This document shows, piece after piece, positions 56,465 to 64,000 of a stretch of 64,000 bases of DNA. Source of the stretch: Alloyangia pacifica (GTDB lineage: Bacteria > Pseudomonadota > Alphaproteobacteria > Rhodobacterales > Rhodobacteraceae). Under the pieces are notes generated by a model, which searched no databases, had not been told where the DNA came from, and saw nothing but the letters and a program-made list of their open reading frames with translations. The stretch spans positions 1 to 64,000 of the forward strand of contig NZ_JAIVKX010000020.1 in the NCBI RefSeq assembly GCF_020524285.1. Reading direction: 5' to 3'. Position 1 is the first letter of the stretch. Each line of letters begins with the position of its first letter. The translations under genes and the position numbers were made by a program.

Positions 56465-57373
56465 TCAGGCATCCTGTGGCTGGATCAGCCCGACCTCGGC
56501 CGCCAGCGCCTTCAGCCTCCGCAGCCCCAGGCCCTGGTACTCGAACGGATCGCGCAGCGCGCTGTCCTGCTCGGCCTCGATGACCACCCAGCCGGCGTAG
56601 CCCTGCCGTGCCGCCGCGGCGAGCACCGGTGCGAAATCGACGCAGCCCTCGGGATCCCCGGGCACGGTGAAGGCACCGCGGCGCACCCCTTCGAGGAAGC
56701 TCAGCCGCGCGTCCCGCACCTGCGCCGCCACCGCGGGCCGCACGTTCTTGCAATGGATGTGGCTCACCCGGTCCATGTACTTGCGCGCCAGCTTTTCCGG
56801 GTCCGCACCGCCGAACCAGGCGTGGCCGGTGTCGAGCAGCAGGCGGGTGTGCGCCCCGCCCATGTCCATGAAGCGCTCGATCTCGGCCTCGGTCTCGATC
56901 ACCGTGCCGACGTGGTGGTGATAGCCCATGGCCATCCCCTCCTCAGCCGCCACGCGCGACAGCGCCTCGTAGCCGGTCGAGAAGCGCTCCCACTCCGGCT
57001 CGGTCATCACCGGCTTGTCGTTCACCGCGACCGCGTCCCGGCCATGCACCGCGTTCGAGCATTCGCAGGCGTTGACATGATCACCGCCCGCCGCCCGCAC
57101 GAAGGCGATGACCTCCCGCAGCGCGCGCACCTCGGCCTCGAGGTCATTGACCAGCAGATTGGTCGAATGCCAGCCGCCGACGAAGCGCAGCCCGTAGCCA
57201 TTCAGCACCGTCTTCAGCGCCGCGCCCTCGCCGGGCATCTTGTGCCCCTTCTCGATGCCGTCGAAGCCGAGCGCACGGCAATCCCGCAGGCAGTCCTCGA
57301 GGCTCAGGTGGTCGCCGATCGACCAGTCGTCGTCGTTCGACCAGGCGATGGGGTTGGTGCCGAAACGGATCAT
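56465..57373 (-). CDS. iolE: Myo-inosose-2 dehydratase
   Basis: A TIM-barrel enzyme of 302 residues removing water from 2-keto-myo-inositol. Typical features are the N-terminal F-G-T-N-P-I-A-W-S-N-D-D, F-D-G-I-E-K-G near 37, Y-H-H-H-V-G-T near 150 and L-L-L-D-T-G-H near 178 (metal/substrate residues). The ATG follows a GGGAGAGCGAG stretch, 62 bp after iolD. Confidence 0.94.
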   Translation of the reverse strand: MIRFGTNPIAWSNDDDWSIGDHLSLEDCLRDCRALGFDGIEKGHKMPGEGAALKTVLNGYGLRFVGGWHSTNLLVNDLEAEVRALREVIAFVRAAGGDHVNACECSNAVHGRDAVAVNDKPVMTEPEWERFSTGYEALSRVAAEEGMAMGYHHHVGTVIETEAEIERFMDMGGAHTRLLLDTGHAWFGGADPEKLARKYMDRVSHIHCKNVRPAVAAQVRDARLSFLEGVRRGAFTVPGDPEGCVDFAPVLAAAARQGYAGWVVIEAEQDSALRDPFEYQGLGLRRLKALAAEVGLIQPQDA

Positions 57374-57435
57374 CTCGCTCTCCCGGTGCCCTGCTTCGGG
57401 GCGGCGCGGCGCGACCGCCGCTCCGCCCCGCGCCC

Positions 57436-59262
57436 TCAGTTCAGCACGAACTGCGTGGCCTTGTGCGCCTCGTATTTCTCGCGCGCCTGCTCGAGCCGCT
57501 CGGGCCCGCCGACCTGCGGCACGGCGACGTCCCACCAGTGCCCGCCGGCGCCGGTGCCCGGCACCGCGTCGGTATCGATGACGATCACCGAAGGAATGTC
57601 GCGGCTCCGCGCCTCGGCGATCTTCGCCTCGAGCTCGGCTATGTCCGCGGCCTTCTCCGCATGCGCGCCCATCGAGGCGGCATGGGCAACGAAGTCGATC
57701 TCGGGCTGCACCTCGACGTTGCTGTCCTTGTACATGTTGTTGAACTCGGCCCCGCCGCATTCGATCTGCAGCCGGTTGATGCAGCCGTAGCCGCGGTTGT
57801 CGGTGAGCACGATGGTGAAGGGCACGCGCCGTATCACCGCCGTCGCCAGCTCCGAGTTGGCCATCATGTAAGAGCCGTCCCCGACGAAGCAGATCACCTC
57901 CTTCTGGGGCGCGGCGAGCTTGATGCCCATGGCACCGGCGACCTCGTAGCCCATGCAGGAATAGCCGTATTCCATGTGATAGCCGCCCTCGGCCGCCTGC
58001 CAGAGCACCTGCAGCGCGCCCGGCATGGTGCCCGCGGCGCACATCACCACGGTGTCCCTGGTCGAGACCCGCTGCACCGCGCCGATCACCTGCGCATCGG
58101 TCGGCAGCCCCGCCGCGTTCGGCGCGGCAGTGACCTGCGCCACGGCGTCGTGCCAGCCCGTCCGCGACGCGGCATCGTGCCAGCCGAAGCTCTGCGCTCC
58201 CAGCCCGGCGCCCAGCTTCTCGAGCACCACCTTGGCATCGCCCACCACCGGCGCGGCGTTGTGCTTCTGCGCGTCGTAGCCGGCGAGGTTGATCGACAGC
58301 AGCTTGCGCCCCTCGGCGCCGAAGACCGTCCACGATCCGGTGGTGAAATCCTGGAACCGGGTGCCGACGCCGATGATCAGATCCGCCTCGGCGGCGAGTT
58401 CGTTGGCGCAGGCAGAGCCGGTGACGCCCGGTGAGCCGAAGTTCAGCGCGTGCTCCCACGAGAGCCCGCCCTTGCCCGCCTGGGTCTCCACCACCGGGAT
58501 GCCGTGGCGCGTGGCGAACTCGGCCAGCACGCCCTCGGCACCCGAGTAGAGCGTACCCCCGCCCGAGACGATCAGCGGGCGCTGCGCCGCCTTGATCATC
58601 TCCAGCGCCGCCTCCAGTTCGACCGGATCCGGCTCGGGCCGACGGATGCGCCAGACCTTTGGCTCGAAGAAGGCCTCGGGGTAGTCGTAGGCCTCGGCCT
58701 GCACGTCCTGACAGAAGGCCAGCGTGACCGGGCCGCAGTTCGCCGGGTCGGTCATAACCCGCAGCGCCCGCGGCAGGCAGGTCAGCAGGTGCTCGGGCCG
58801 GGTGATGCGGTCGAAGTAGCGCGACACGGGGCGGAAGCAGTCGTTGGCCGAAACCGTGCCGTCGTCGAAATCCTCGATCTGCTGCAGCACCGGGTCGGGC
58901 CGGCGGTTGGCGAAGACATCGCCGCAGATCAGCAGCAGCGGCAGCCGGTTCACATGCGCAAGCGCCGCCGCCGTCACCATGTTGGTCGAGCCCGGGCCGA
59001 TCGAGGAGGTCACCGCCTGCGCCCGCCGCCGCCGCTTGGTCTTGGCATAGGCGATGGCGGCATGGGCCATGGTCTGCTCGTTCTGCCCGCGCCACGTAGG
59101 CAGCGCGTCGCCGATGCCGTGCAGCGCCTCGCCGATCCCCGCGACGTTGCCATGGCCGAAGATTGCCCAGACCCCTTCGATGAAGCGGTCGCCCTCCTCG
59201 GTCATCTGCACGGAGAGCCATTTCATCATCGCCTGCGCGGCGGTCAGCCGAATCGTGCCCAT
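57436..59262 (-). CDS. iolD: 3D-(3,5/4)-trihydroxycyclohexane-1,2-dione hydrolase
   Basis: A thiamine-diphosphate enzyme of 608 residues opening the inositol-derived ring. ThDP features: the N-terminal E-G-D-R-F-I-E-G and later the Mg/ThDP block G-D-G-S-Y-M-M-A-N-S-E-L near 482, followed by D-N-R-G-Y-G-C-I-N near 508. ATG 59262 has GGGAGGAACGACG upstream and the conserved M-G-T-I-R-L start; a 39-codon extension upstream runs into the intergenic repeat and was rejected. Confidence 0.95.
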   Translation of the reverse strand: MGTIRLTAAQAMMKWLSVQMTEEGDRFIEGVWAIFGHGNVAGIGEALHGIGDALPTWRGQNEQTMAHAAIAYAKTKRRRRAQAVTSSIGPGSTNMVTAAALAHVNRLPLLLICGDVFANRRPDPVLQQIEDFDDGTVSANDCFRPVSRYFDRITRPEHLLTCLPRALRVMTDPANCGPVTLAFCQDVQAEAYDYPEAFFEPKVWRIRRPEPDPVELEAALEMIKAAQRPLIVSGGGTLYSGAEGVLAEFATRHGIPVVETQAGKGGLSWEHALNFGSPGVTGSACANELAAEADLIIGVGTRFQDFTTGSWTVFGAEGRKLLSINLAGYDAQKHNAAPVVGDAKVVLEKLGAGLGAQSFGWHDAASRTGWHDAVAQVTAAPNAAGLPTDAQVIGAVQRVSTRDTVVMCAAGTMPGALQVLWQAAEGGYHMEYGYSCMGYEVAGAMGIKLAAPQKEVICFVGDGSYMMANSELATAVIRRVPFTIVLTDNRGYGCINRLQIECGGAEFNNMYKDSNVEVQPEIDFVAHAASMGAHAEKAADIAELEAKIAEARSRDIPSVIVIDTDAVPGTGAGGHWWDVAVPQVGGPERLEQAREKYEAHKATQFVLN

Positions 59263-59299
59263 CGTCGTTCCTCCCATGCGGCCGCCAGCGGCCCCTTCG

Positions 59300-59358
59300 T
59301 CTAGATCAAAATATCCCGGGGGTGTTCGCGCCCCGGCGCGGACGGGGGCAGCGCCCCC
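59300..59358. repeat. GC-hairpin intergenic element with AAAATATCCCGGGGG core
   Basis: Between iolC and iolD, CAAAATATCCCGGGGG is followed by a G/C-rich tract ending in a GGGGGC-AGC-GCCCCC hairpin (59344-59358). From general experience this AAAATATCCCGGGGG core recurs between genes in Rhodobacterales genomes, but only one copy was noticed here. It may act as an mRNA-stabilising or attenuating hairpin within the operon. Confidence 0.4.
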
Positions 59359-59375
59359 TCCATTCCCGCCATCCT

Positions 59376-61289
59376 TCATGCTGCGTTCAGCCGGGCACCG
59401 GCGCGCGCCGCGTCCCAGACCTCGCAGAGCTTGGCGTAGCGCGCCGCCATCTGCTCAATTGCCTCGCCGTCGCTGACCGCGCCGCCCATCCAGGCCCGCG
59501 CCGCATCGCCGAAGATCGTCCGGCCGACGGCGAAGCCCTTCACCAGCTGCTGGCGCGCGGCCAGCGCGAAGCTCTCGGCCAGTTCCTGTTCCGGGGCGTC
59601 GAGACCCAGCACCACGATGCCGCGGGTGCGCGGGTCGTTCTCCTCGATCGCCGCCACCGCCTGGGCCCAGGCCGCCTCGGTCTTGAACGGCTCGAGCTTC
59701 CACCAGTCGGGGCAGACGCCGAGGGCGTAGAAGCGGCGGATCACCTGCGCCGTGGTCTCGTCGGTCACCGGCGCGACCTTCGAGGGGATCACCTCCAGCA
59801 GGAACTCCAGCCCGTTGCGCCGCGCGGCGGTGAAGAGCCGCAGCACGGTCTCTTCCTGCGCCGCCCATGTCTCGGCGTCGTCGTCGGGGTGGCAGAAGCA
59901 CAGGCATTTCACCACCTGATCGCGCGGCCATTCGGTCAACCCGCCATAGTCCGGCCCAAGGTCGGGCTCGAGCATCAGCGGCCGCGAGCCCGGCCATTCC
60001 ACCGGGCGCCCGATCCACAGCCCCGTGCCCTCGGCCTCGTAAAGCGCGTCACGCCCGAGCCGCCCGTCGCAGAGGATGCCGTAGCCGCCCTTCCCGTCCG
60101 CGACCTCATGCGCGGCGCGCAGGCAGAGCTGCTTGAAGGCGCCGATCTTCTCGGGTGTCGCGCCGGTCATCTCTTCCATCTGGCTGCGGTGGTCGAAGGC
60201 GAAGACGCGCATGGTCGACCAGTCGCCCTTGCGGTTCGTCGCCCAATGCACCTGCTCGAGCGCCGCGTCGTTGCGCAGGTCCTTTCGCTTGATGCCGCGC
60301 TCGAAGAAATACTGCAGCTCCTCCCAGCTCGGGTAGGCCGGGGTGCAGCCGTGGCGCGAGACGGCGAAGGCGCCGCAGGCGTTGGCGTATTTCAGCGTGG
60401 TGGGCCAGTCCTCGCCATCGAGCCAGCCCTTCAGCAGACCCGACATGAACCCGTCGCCGGCGCCCAGCACGTTGAACACCTCGATCGGGAAGCCCGGCCC
60501 GGTCTGGCCGCCGTCGAGGCTGTCCGGGATCGCGCCCTCGAAGGCCGTCGCCCCCATCGGTCCGCGCTTGCAGACCAGAGTCGCGTCCGAGACCTTGCGC
60601 ACGTTGCGCAGCGCCTCGAGCGTGTCGGTCGAGCCGCCGGCGATGTGGAACTCCTCCTCGGTGCCGACGATCAGGTCGAAGAGGTGCAGCGTCGATTGCA
60701 GCTGCGCGGTGACCTCGGCGCTCTCGGCAAAGCGGCTCTCGCCGTCGCCGTGGCCGAGCACCCCCCAGAGGTTCGGGCGGTAGTCGATGTCGAGCGCGGT
60801 CTGGGCGCCGTGCTTCTTCGCCAGCTCCAGCGCCTTGAGCACCGCGGCCCGGGTGTTCTCGTGGCTCAGGTGTGTGCCGGTGGGCACCACGGCCCGGGCC
60901 GAGGCGATGAAGGCCTCGTCGATGTCGTCCTCGCAGAGCGCCATATCGGCGCAGTTCTCGCGGTAGAAGATCAGCGGGAACTGTTCCTGGTCGCGGATAC
61001 CGAGGATGACCAGCGCGGTCAGCCGCTCGGGGTCGGTGGCCACGCCCTTCGTCTCCACGCCTTCGCGGGCGAGCTGCTCGAGGATGAAGCGGCCCATGTG
61101 CTCGTCGCCGACGCGCGAGATCAATGCCGATTTCATCCCGAGCCGCGCGGTGCCGCAGGCGATGTTCGTGGGCGAGCCGCCGATGTATTTCTCGAAGCTG
61201 CCCATGTCCTCCAGCCGTCCGCCGATCTGCGCGCCGTAGAAATCCACGCCCGCGCGCCCGATGGTGATCACGTCCAAGGTCTTGCTCAT
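59376..61289 (-). CDS. iolC: Bifunctional 5-dehydro-2-deoxygluconokinase with C-terminal DUF2090 aldolase-like domain
   Basis: Two-domain protein of 637 residues. The PfkB kinase (about 1-325) has G-G-S-P-T-N-I-A near 37 and the anion hole/base N-V-L-G-A-G-D-G-F near 270. The DUF2090 part (about 335-637) begins after W-A-T-N-R-K-G-D-W and contains A-F-D-H-R-S-Q near 363 and E-V-I-P-S near 500, like tagatose-bisphosphate-type aldolases. It phosphorylates 2-deoxy-5-keto-gluconate; the second domain may cleave the phosphate, replacing a separate IolJ. Confidence 0.93.
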   Translation of the reverse strand: MSKTLDVITIGRAGVDFYGAQIGGRLEDMGSFEKYIGGSPTNIACGTARLGMKSALISRVGDEHMGRFILEQLAREGVETKGVATDPERLTALVILGIRDQEQFPLIFYRENCADMALCEDDIDEAFIASARAVVPTGTHLSHENTRAAVLKALELAKKHGAQTALDIDYRPNLWGVLGHGDGESRFAESAEVTAQLQSTLHLFDLIVGTEEEFHIAGGSTDTLEALRNVRKVSDATLVCKRGPMGATAFEGAIPDSLDGGQTGPGFPIEVFNVLGAGDGFMSGLLKGWLDGEDWPTTLKYANACGAFAVSRHGCTPAYPSWEELQYFFERGIKRKDLRNDAALEQVHWATNRKGDWSTMRVFAFDHRSQMEEMTGATPEKIGAFKQLCLRAAHEVADGKGGYGILCDGRLGRDALYEAEGTGLWIGRPVEWPGSRPLMLEPDLGPDYGGLTEWPRDQVVKCLCFCHPDDDAETWAAQEETVLRLFTAARRNGLEFLLEVIPSKVAPVTDETTAQVIRRFYALGVCPDWWKLEPFKTEAAWAQAVAAIEENDPRTRGIVVLGLDAPEQELAESFALAARQQLVKGFAVGRTIFGDAARAWMGGAVSDGEAIEQMAARYAKLCEVWDAARAGARLNAA

Positions 61290-61312
61290 CTCGCTGTCTC
61301 CGGTCTTGCGGG

Positions 61313-61600
61313 TTAGGTGCTGGCGACGTTGATCGTCTCGAACGTCAGCCGGTCGTGGAATTGTTCGTGGTGGGCGATGAAGCGCTGCGTGTGCGCCTGG
61401 CGCATGTGGGAGGCGTGGGCAGCCTCGTCCTTCCAGCTTTCGACAAAGACCAGCCGGTCGGGGTTGTCGGTGCAGGTGTAGAAGTCATAGGCAACGCAGC
61501 CGGGCTCGGCGCGGGTCGCCGCCTGCGCCTCGGGCGCCTGCGCCAGGATCTTGTCCCGCGTGCCCGGCTGGCAGTCGATGGTGATGATGAACTTGTACAC
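61313..61600 (-). CDS. Antibiotic biosynthesis monooxygenase (ABM)-fold protein
   Basis: A 95-residue dimeric ferredoxin-like (ABM/YgiN) protein with the pattern R-A-E-P-G-C-V-A-Y-D-F-Y near 30-42 and F-V-E-S-W-K-D-E near 52. GTG start preceded by GAGAGGGGGC. It sits between iolC and the TIM-barrel gene, so it belongs to the iol operon. Quinol or inosose-related oxidation has no direct support. Confidence 0.82.
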   Translation of the reverse strand: MYKFIITIDCQPGTRDKILAQAPEAQAATRAEPGCVAYDFYTCTDNPDRLVFVESWKDEAAHASHMRQAHTQRFIAHHEQFHDRLTFETINVAST

Positions 61601-61612
61601 CTGCGCCCCCTC

Positions 61613-62554
61613 TCAGCGGATGATCGTCGCCTGGAGCGCGTCGATCGAGGAGCGGATGCCGGCCTCGGTGGACATGGTGAAATCCTCCATCTCGAGGCTC
61701 ACCCAGCCGTCGTAGCCCATCATGCCGACGACCGAGAAGAACTCCTTCCACCATTGCAGGTCGTGGCCCGCGCCCACCGCGACGTAGTTCCACGCGCGGT
61801 TGGCCACGTCGGTCACCTCCTTGAGTTCGAGGTAGCCGTTGATGTCCGCCAGCCCGCGCTCGATGCGGGTGTCCTTGCCGTGCACGTGGTGGATCGCAGG
61901 GCCGAGTGCCCGCGCCACCGCGATCGGGCAGGCGCCCTTCCAGAACAGGTGGCTGGGATCGAGGTTCATGCCGACCATATCGCCGACCTCGCTGCGCAGC
62001 CGGAACAGCGTCTCGGGGTTCCACACCAGCATCGCCGAGAAGTTCTCGAGCGCGTATTTCTCGACGCCGCAGGATTTCGCATGCGCGACGAGGTCGTGCC
62101 AGAGCGGGAAGGCCCGGTCCTCCCACTGGTAGCGGTCGCGCTCGGGCATCTCGGCGGGCCAGGACTTGGTGTAGACCAGCCAGTTCGGCACCATGTCGCC
62201 GGGCGCCGCCCCGGGCAGGCCGGACATGGTGACGATCTTCTTGACCCCGATCTCCCCGGCGAGGCGGATGGTGTCCTCCATCTCCTTGCGGTGGCGCGTG
62301 CCCATCTCGCCCGGATCGAGCGGGTTGGCCGAGCAGTTGAGCGCGGCGATCTGCAGGCCGCGGGCCTCGATCTCCTTCAGGCGCTTCTTCAGCTCGCCCT
62401 TGTCGGCAAGCAACGTCTCGGCGCGGAAATGCGGCGCGGGCGACCAGCCGCCGCCGGTCATCTCGATGCCCTCGACGCCCAGGTCGACGCATTTGTCGAG
62501 CATGTCGGTGAAGGACAGCTCCCCCATCACGTCGGTGCAGATGGACAGTTTCAT
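61613..62554 (-). CDS. Sugar phosphate isomerase/epimerase family protein (xylose-isomerase-like TIM barrel)
   Basis: A 313-residue TIM barrel. Metal-site residues of the family are visible: Glu in Y-A-L-E-N-F near 166, Asp/His in N-L-D-P-S-H near 198, H-H-V-H-G-K near 222 and Glu in S-L-E-M-E-D near 291. In iol operons such proteins serve as inosose isomerase (IolI-like) or epimerase; which one cannot be decided. GGAGGAGAGAAAAG precedes the ATG. Confidence 0.85.
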   Translation of the reverse strand: MKLSICTDVMGELSFTDMLDKCVDLGVEGIEMTGGGWSPAPHFRAETLLADKGELKKRLKEIEARGLQIAALNCSANPLDPGEMGTRHRKEMEDTIRLAGEIGVKKIVTMSGLPGAAPGDMVPNWLVYTKSWPAEMPERDRYQWEDRAFPLWHDLVAHAKSCGVEKYALENFSAMLVWNPETLFRLRSEVGDMVGMNLDPSHLFWKGACPIAVARALGPAIHHVHGKDTRIERGLADINGYLELKEVTDVANRAWNYVAVGAGHDLQWWKEFFSVVGMMGYDGWVSLEMEDFTMSTEAGIRSSIDALQATIIR

Positions 62555-62580
62555 TCTTTTCTCTCCTCCCGAAGAGCTGC

Positions 62581-63588
62581 TCAGGCCGCGGCGTAGAGCG
62601 CCGGCTTGTCGATCATGGTGATTTTCTCGTGGGCGCCGCTTTCCACGGCGCGCAGCGCGGCATCGGCGACCAGCGTGGCGGCATAGCCGTCCCAGGCAGA
62701 GGGGCCGGTGGCGGTGCCCTGCCCCGCGGCGACGATCCACTCGCGGAACTCCTGGTCGTAGGCCTCGATGAAGCGCTCGCGCCAATCCTCGGGAATGGTC
62801 TGGCGGATGCCGTATTGATCCGACACCACCGTCGCCGGGCGGTTCGGCAAGGCGGCGACACCCATCTCGCAGCTCACTTCGCCGCGGATGTCGTAGCCGT
62901 AGCCGATGTTCACCGAGATCTCGACGTCGACGATGGCCCCCGAGGCGCAGTGCAGCAGCACGATGTGCGGGTCGCGCAGCTCACCGCCGCGGGTCGAGCG
63001 GCGCGGCAGCCGCACTTCCACCCCGGTGACCTCGTCGCTCAGCAACCAGCGCGAGATGTCCGCGTCGTGCACCAGCGTGTCGTTGAGCGGCATCTCAGAG
63101 GTGTAGAGCCCCTCGGGCACCGAGGCGTTGCGGTGGATCGACTTGTAGATCAGCGGCGTGCCCAGCGTGCCGCCGTCGATCACCGCCTTGAGCCGGCGGT
63201 AGTCGGCGTCGAAGCGGCGCATGAAGCCGACCTGCACGAGACGGCGGCCAAAGGCGGTCTCGGCCGCCATCACCCTGAGCGCCGCCTCTTCCGAGGTAAC
63301 CATGGGCTTTTCGCAGAACACCGGCTTGCCGGCCTCGATGCAGGCGAGAAGCTGCTCCTCATGGGCAGGTCCCCACGAACAGATGACCACGGCCTCGACG
63401 GTGTCCGAGGCAATCAGCGCCTCGGGCGTGTCGAAGACCTCGGCCCCTTCGGGCGCGGCGGCTTCGGCGCGATCGCGGGCGATGTCCGCCACCGCGGCGA
63501 CCTCGACACCCGACAGCACCTTGGTCAGACGGCGGATGTGGTCCTGTCCGATCATCCCCGTCCCGATAACTCCGACCTTGAGCGTCAT
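62581..63588 (-). CDS. iolG: Gfo/Idh/MocA-family dehydrogenase, probable inositol 2-dehydrogenase
   Basis: An NAD-dependent dehydrogenase of 335 residues. Rossmann motif G-V-I-G-T-G-M-I-G near 6, C-E-K-P-M near 93 (catalytic Lys) and H-D-A-D-I-S-R-W near 172 with the substrate-binding acids and His. Length and operon context match IolG, oxidising myo-inositol (or scyllo/chiro-inositol) to an inosose. The longer in-frame extension overlaps iolH and was rejected. Other polyol specificities are possible. Confidence 0.85.
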   Translation of the reverse strand: MTLKVGVIGTGMIGQDHIRRLTKVLSGVEVAAVADIARDRAEAAAPEGAEVFDTPEALIASDTVEAVVICSWGPAHEEQLLACIEAGKPVFCEKPMVTSEEAALRVMAAETAFGRRLVQVGFMRRFDADYRRLKAVIDGGTLGTPLIYKSIHRNASVPEGLYTSEMPLNDTLVHDADISRWLLSDEVTGVEVRLPRRSTRGGELRDPHIVLLHCASGAIVDVEISVNIGYGYDIRGEVSCEMGVAALPNRPATVVSDQYGIRQTIPEDWRERFIEAYDQEFREWIVAAGQGTATGPSAWDGYAATLVADAALRAVESGAHEKITMIDKPALYAAA

Positions 63589-63599
63589 TCTCCCGGCCC

Positions 63600-64000
63600 T
63601 CACTTGAAATGTTTGTCGATGAGGCGCTGCATCTCGGCGCGCATGAACTTGCCGGACTCGTCGGCCTTGTCCTCCCAGGCGAAGACGCAGGCGGTCATGA
63701 TCCCGTCGAAGCCGATCTCGGCCAGCGTCCGGTAGAAATCGTCCCACGGCACCTCGCCCTGGCCGATGTTCAGGTGCTGGTGCACCCGCGCCTGGGTGCC
63801 CGGCGGGTTGAGGATGTAGCGCAGGCCCGAGCTGGCCTTGTGGTTGAAGGTGTCGGCGATATGCACATGCGCCAGCACGTCGGCGCATTCGCGCAGCATC
63901 GCCACGGTGTCGTCGCCGAAGTAGAAGGTGTGCGGGCAGCAGTATAGGAACTTGACCCGCGGGCTGTTGACCGTGCGGATGAGATCGACCGAGGGCTGCA
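63600..64000 (-). CDS. iolH: IolH-like TIM-barrel protein, partial (runs off the window)
   Basis: The last 133 codons are present and the frame is open to the window edge, so the N-terminal half is missing. The segment [11 protein letters not shown], then [10 protein letters not shown] and [13 protein letters not shown], resembles the IolH family of sugar-phosphate-isomerase-like proteins in inositol operons. It lies upstream of the iolG-like gene on the same strand with an 11-bp gap. Exact role is not established. Confidence 0.78.
   Translation of the reverse strand, partial: QPSVDLIRTVNSPRVKFLYCCPHTFYFGDDTVAMLRECADVLAHVHIADTFNHKASSGLRYILNPPGTQARVHQHLNIGQGEVPWDDFYRTLAEIGFDGIMTACVFAWEDKADESGKFMRAEMQRLIDKHFK

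Overview
The window is GC-rich, densely coded and organised in long co-directional operons with strong GGAGG-type ribosome binding sites and many stop/start overlaps. Gene content and order (nadABC, a CIO-type cytochrome bd oxidase with a DUF2474 microprotein, a complete phenylacetate cluster, tripartite tricarboxylate transport, an iol operon with an IolC-DUF2090 fusion) suggest an alphaproteobacterium of the Rhodobacterales/Roseobacter type. This is inference from content; there is no rRNA or other marker gene. No tRNA, CRISPR array, insertion sequence or phage gene was seen.

Layout. 1-147 is the tail of a urate-hydroxylase-like cytochrome c protein. 321-3788 (minus) is the quinolinate/NAD operon nadA-nadB-nadC, with a 10-bp-arm inverted repeat in front of nadA. 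4159-6222 is a lone glycogen debranching enzyme. 6682-9186 (minus) is the quinol oxidase cioA-cioB plus a 33-residue membrane microprotein. 9793-14801 (plus) is a three-gene periplasmic dehydrogenase cassette (subunit 3, GMC flavoprotein, triheme cytochrome c) followed by its LacI-type regulator.

15045-36079 is a phenylacetate (paa) island. It has a bifunctional enoyl-CoA hydratase/3-hydroxyacyl-CoA dehydrogenase with a truncated C-terminus, a branched-chain-type ABC transporter (livFGMHK), paaN, then divergently paaG-paaI-paaK-paaR, and on the minus strand paaX and paaJ-paaABCDE-(extra PaaA/PaaC-like protein)-paaZ-paaY. Together these can activate phenylacetate to the CoA ester, epoxidise it, isomerise it to an oxepin, open the ring and run beta-oxidation. 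Matching TetR-type operators lie at the paaN/paaG divergent promoter and at the paaJ promoter. A PaaX homologue is present as well, so two different phenylacetyl-CoA-type repressors share one cluster.

36315-50135 is a sugar-acid module: a LacI regulator and tctCBA transporter on the minus strand, and divergently an IlvD/Edd dehydratase, a DapA-family dehydratase/aldolase, a ketoglutarate-semialdehyde-type dehydrogenase and an RraA-family protein. Two near-identical 18-bp palindromes sit in the divergent promoter. Next come an aldo/keto reductase, an unusual SDR, a VOC protein, a PRISE-type SDR and a LysR regulator. 50145-55490 holds a second copy of the LacI + subunit 3 + GMC + triheme cytochrome cassette, clearly paralogous to the first but with the regulator divergent instead of downstream. 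55590-64000 (minus) is a myo-inositol operon (iolH, iolG-like, TIM-barrel epimerase, small monooxygenase-like protein, iolC, iolD, iolE, iolB), which runs off the end of the window.
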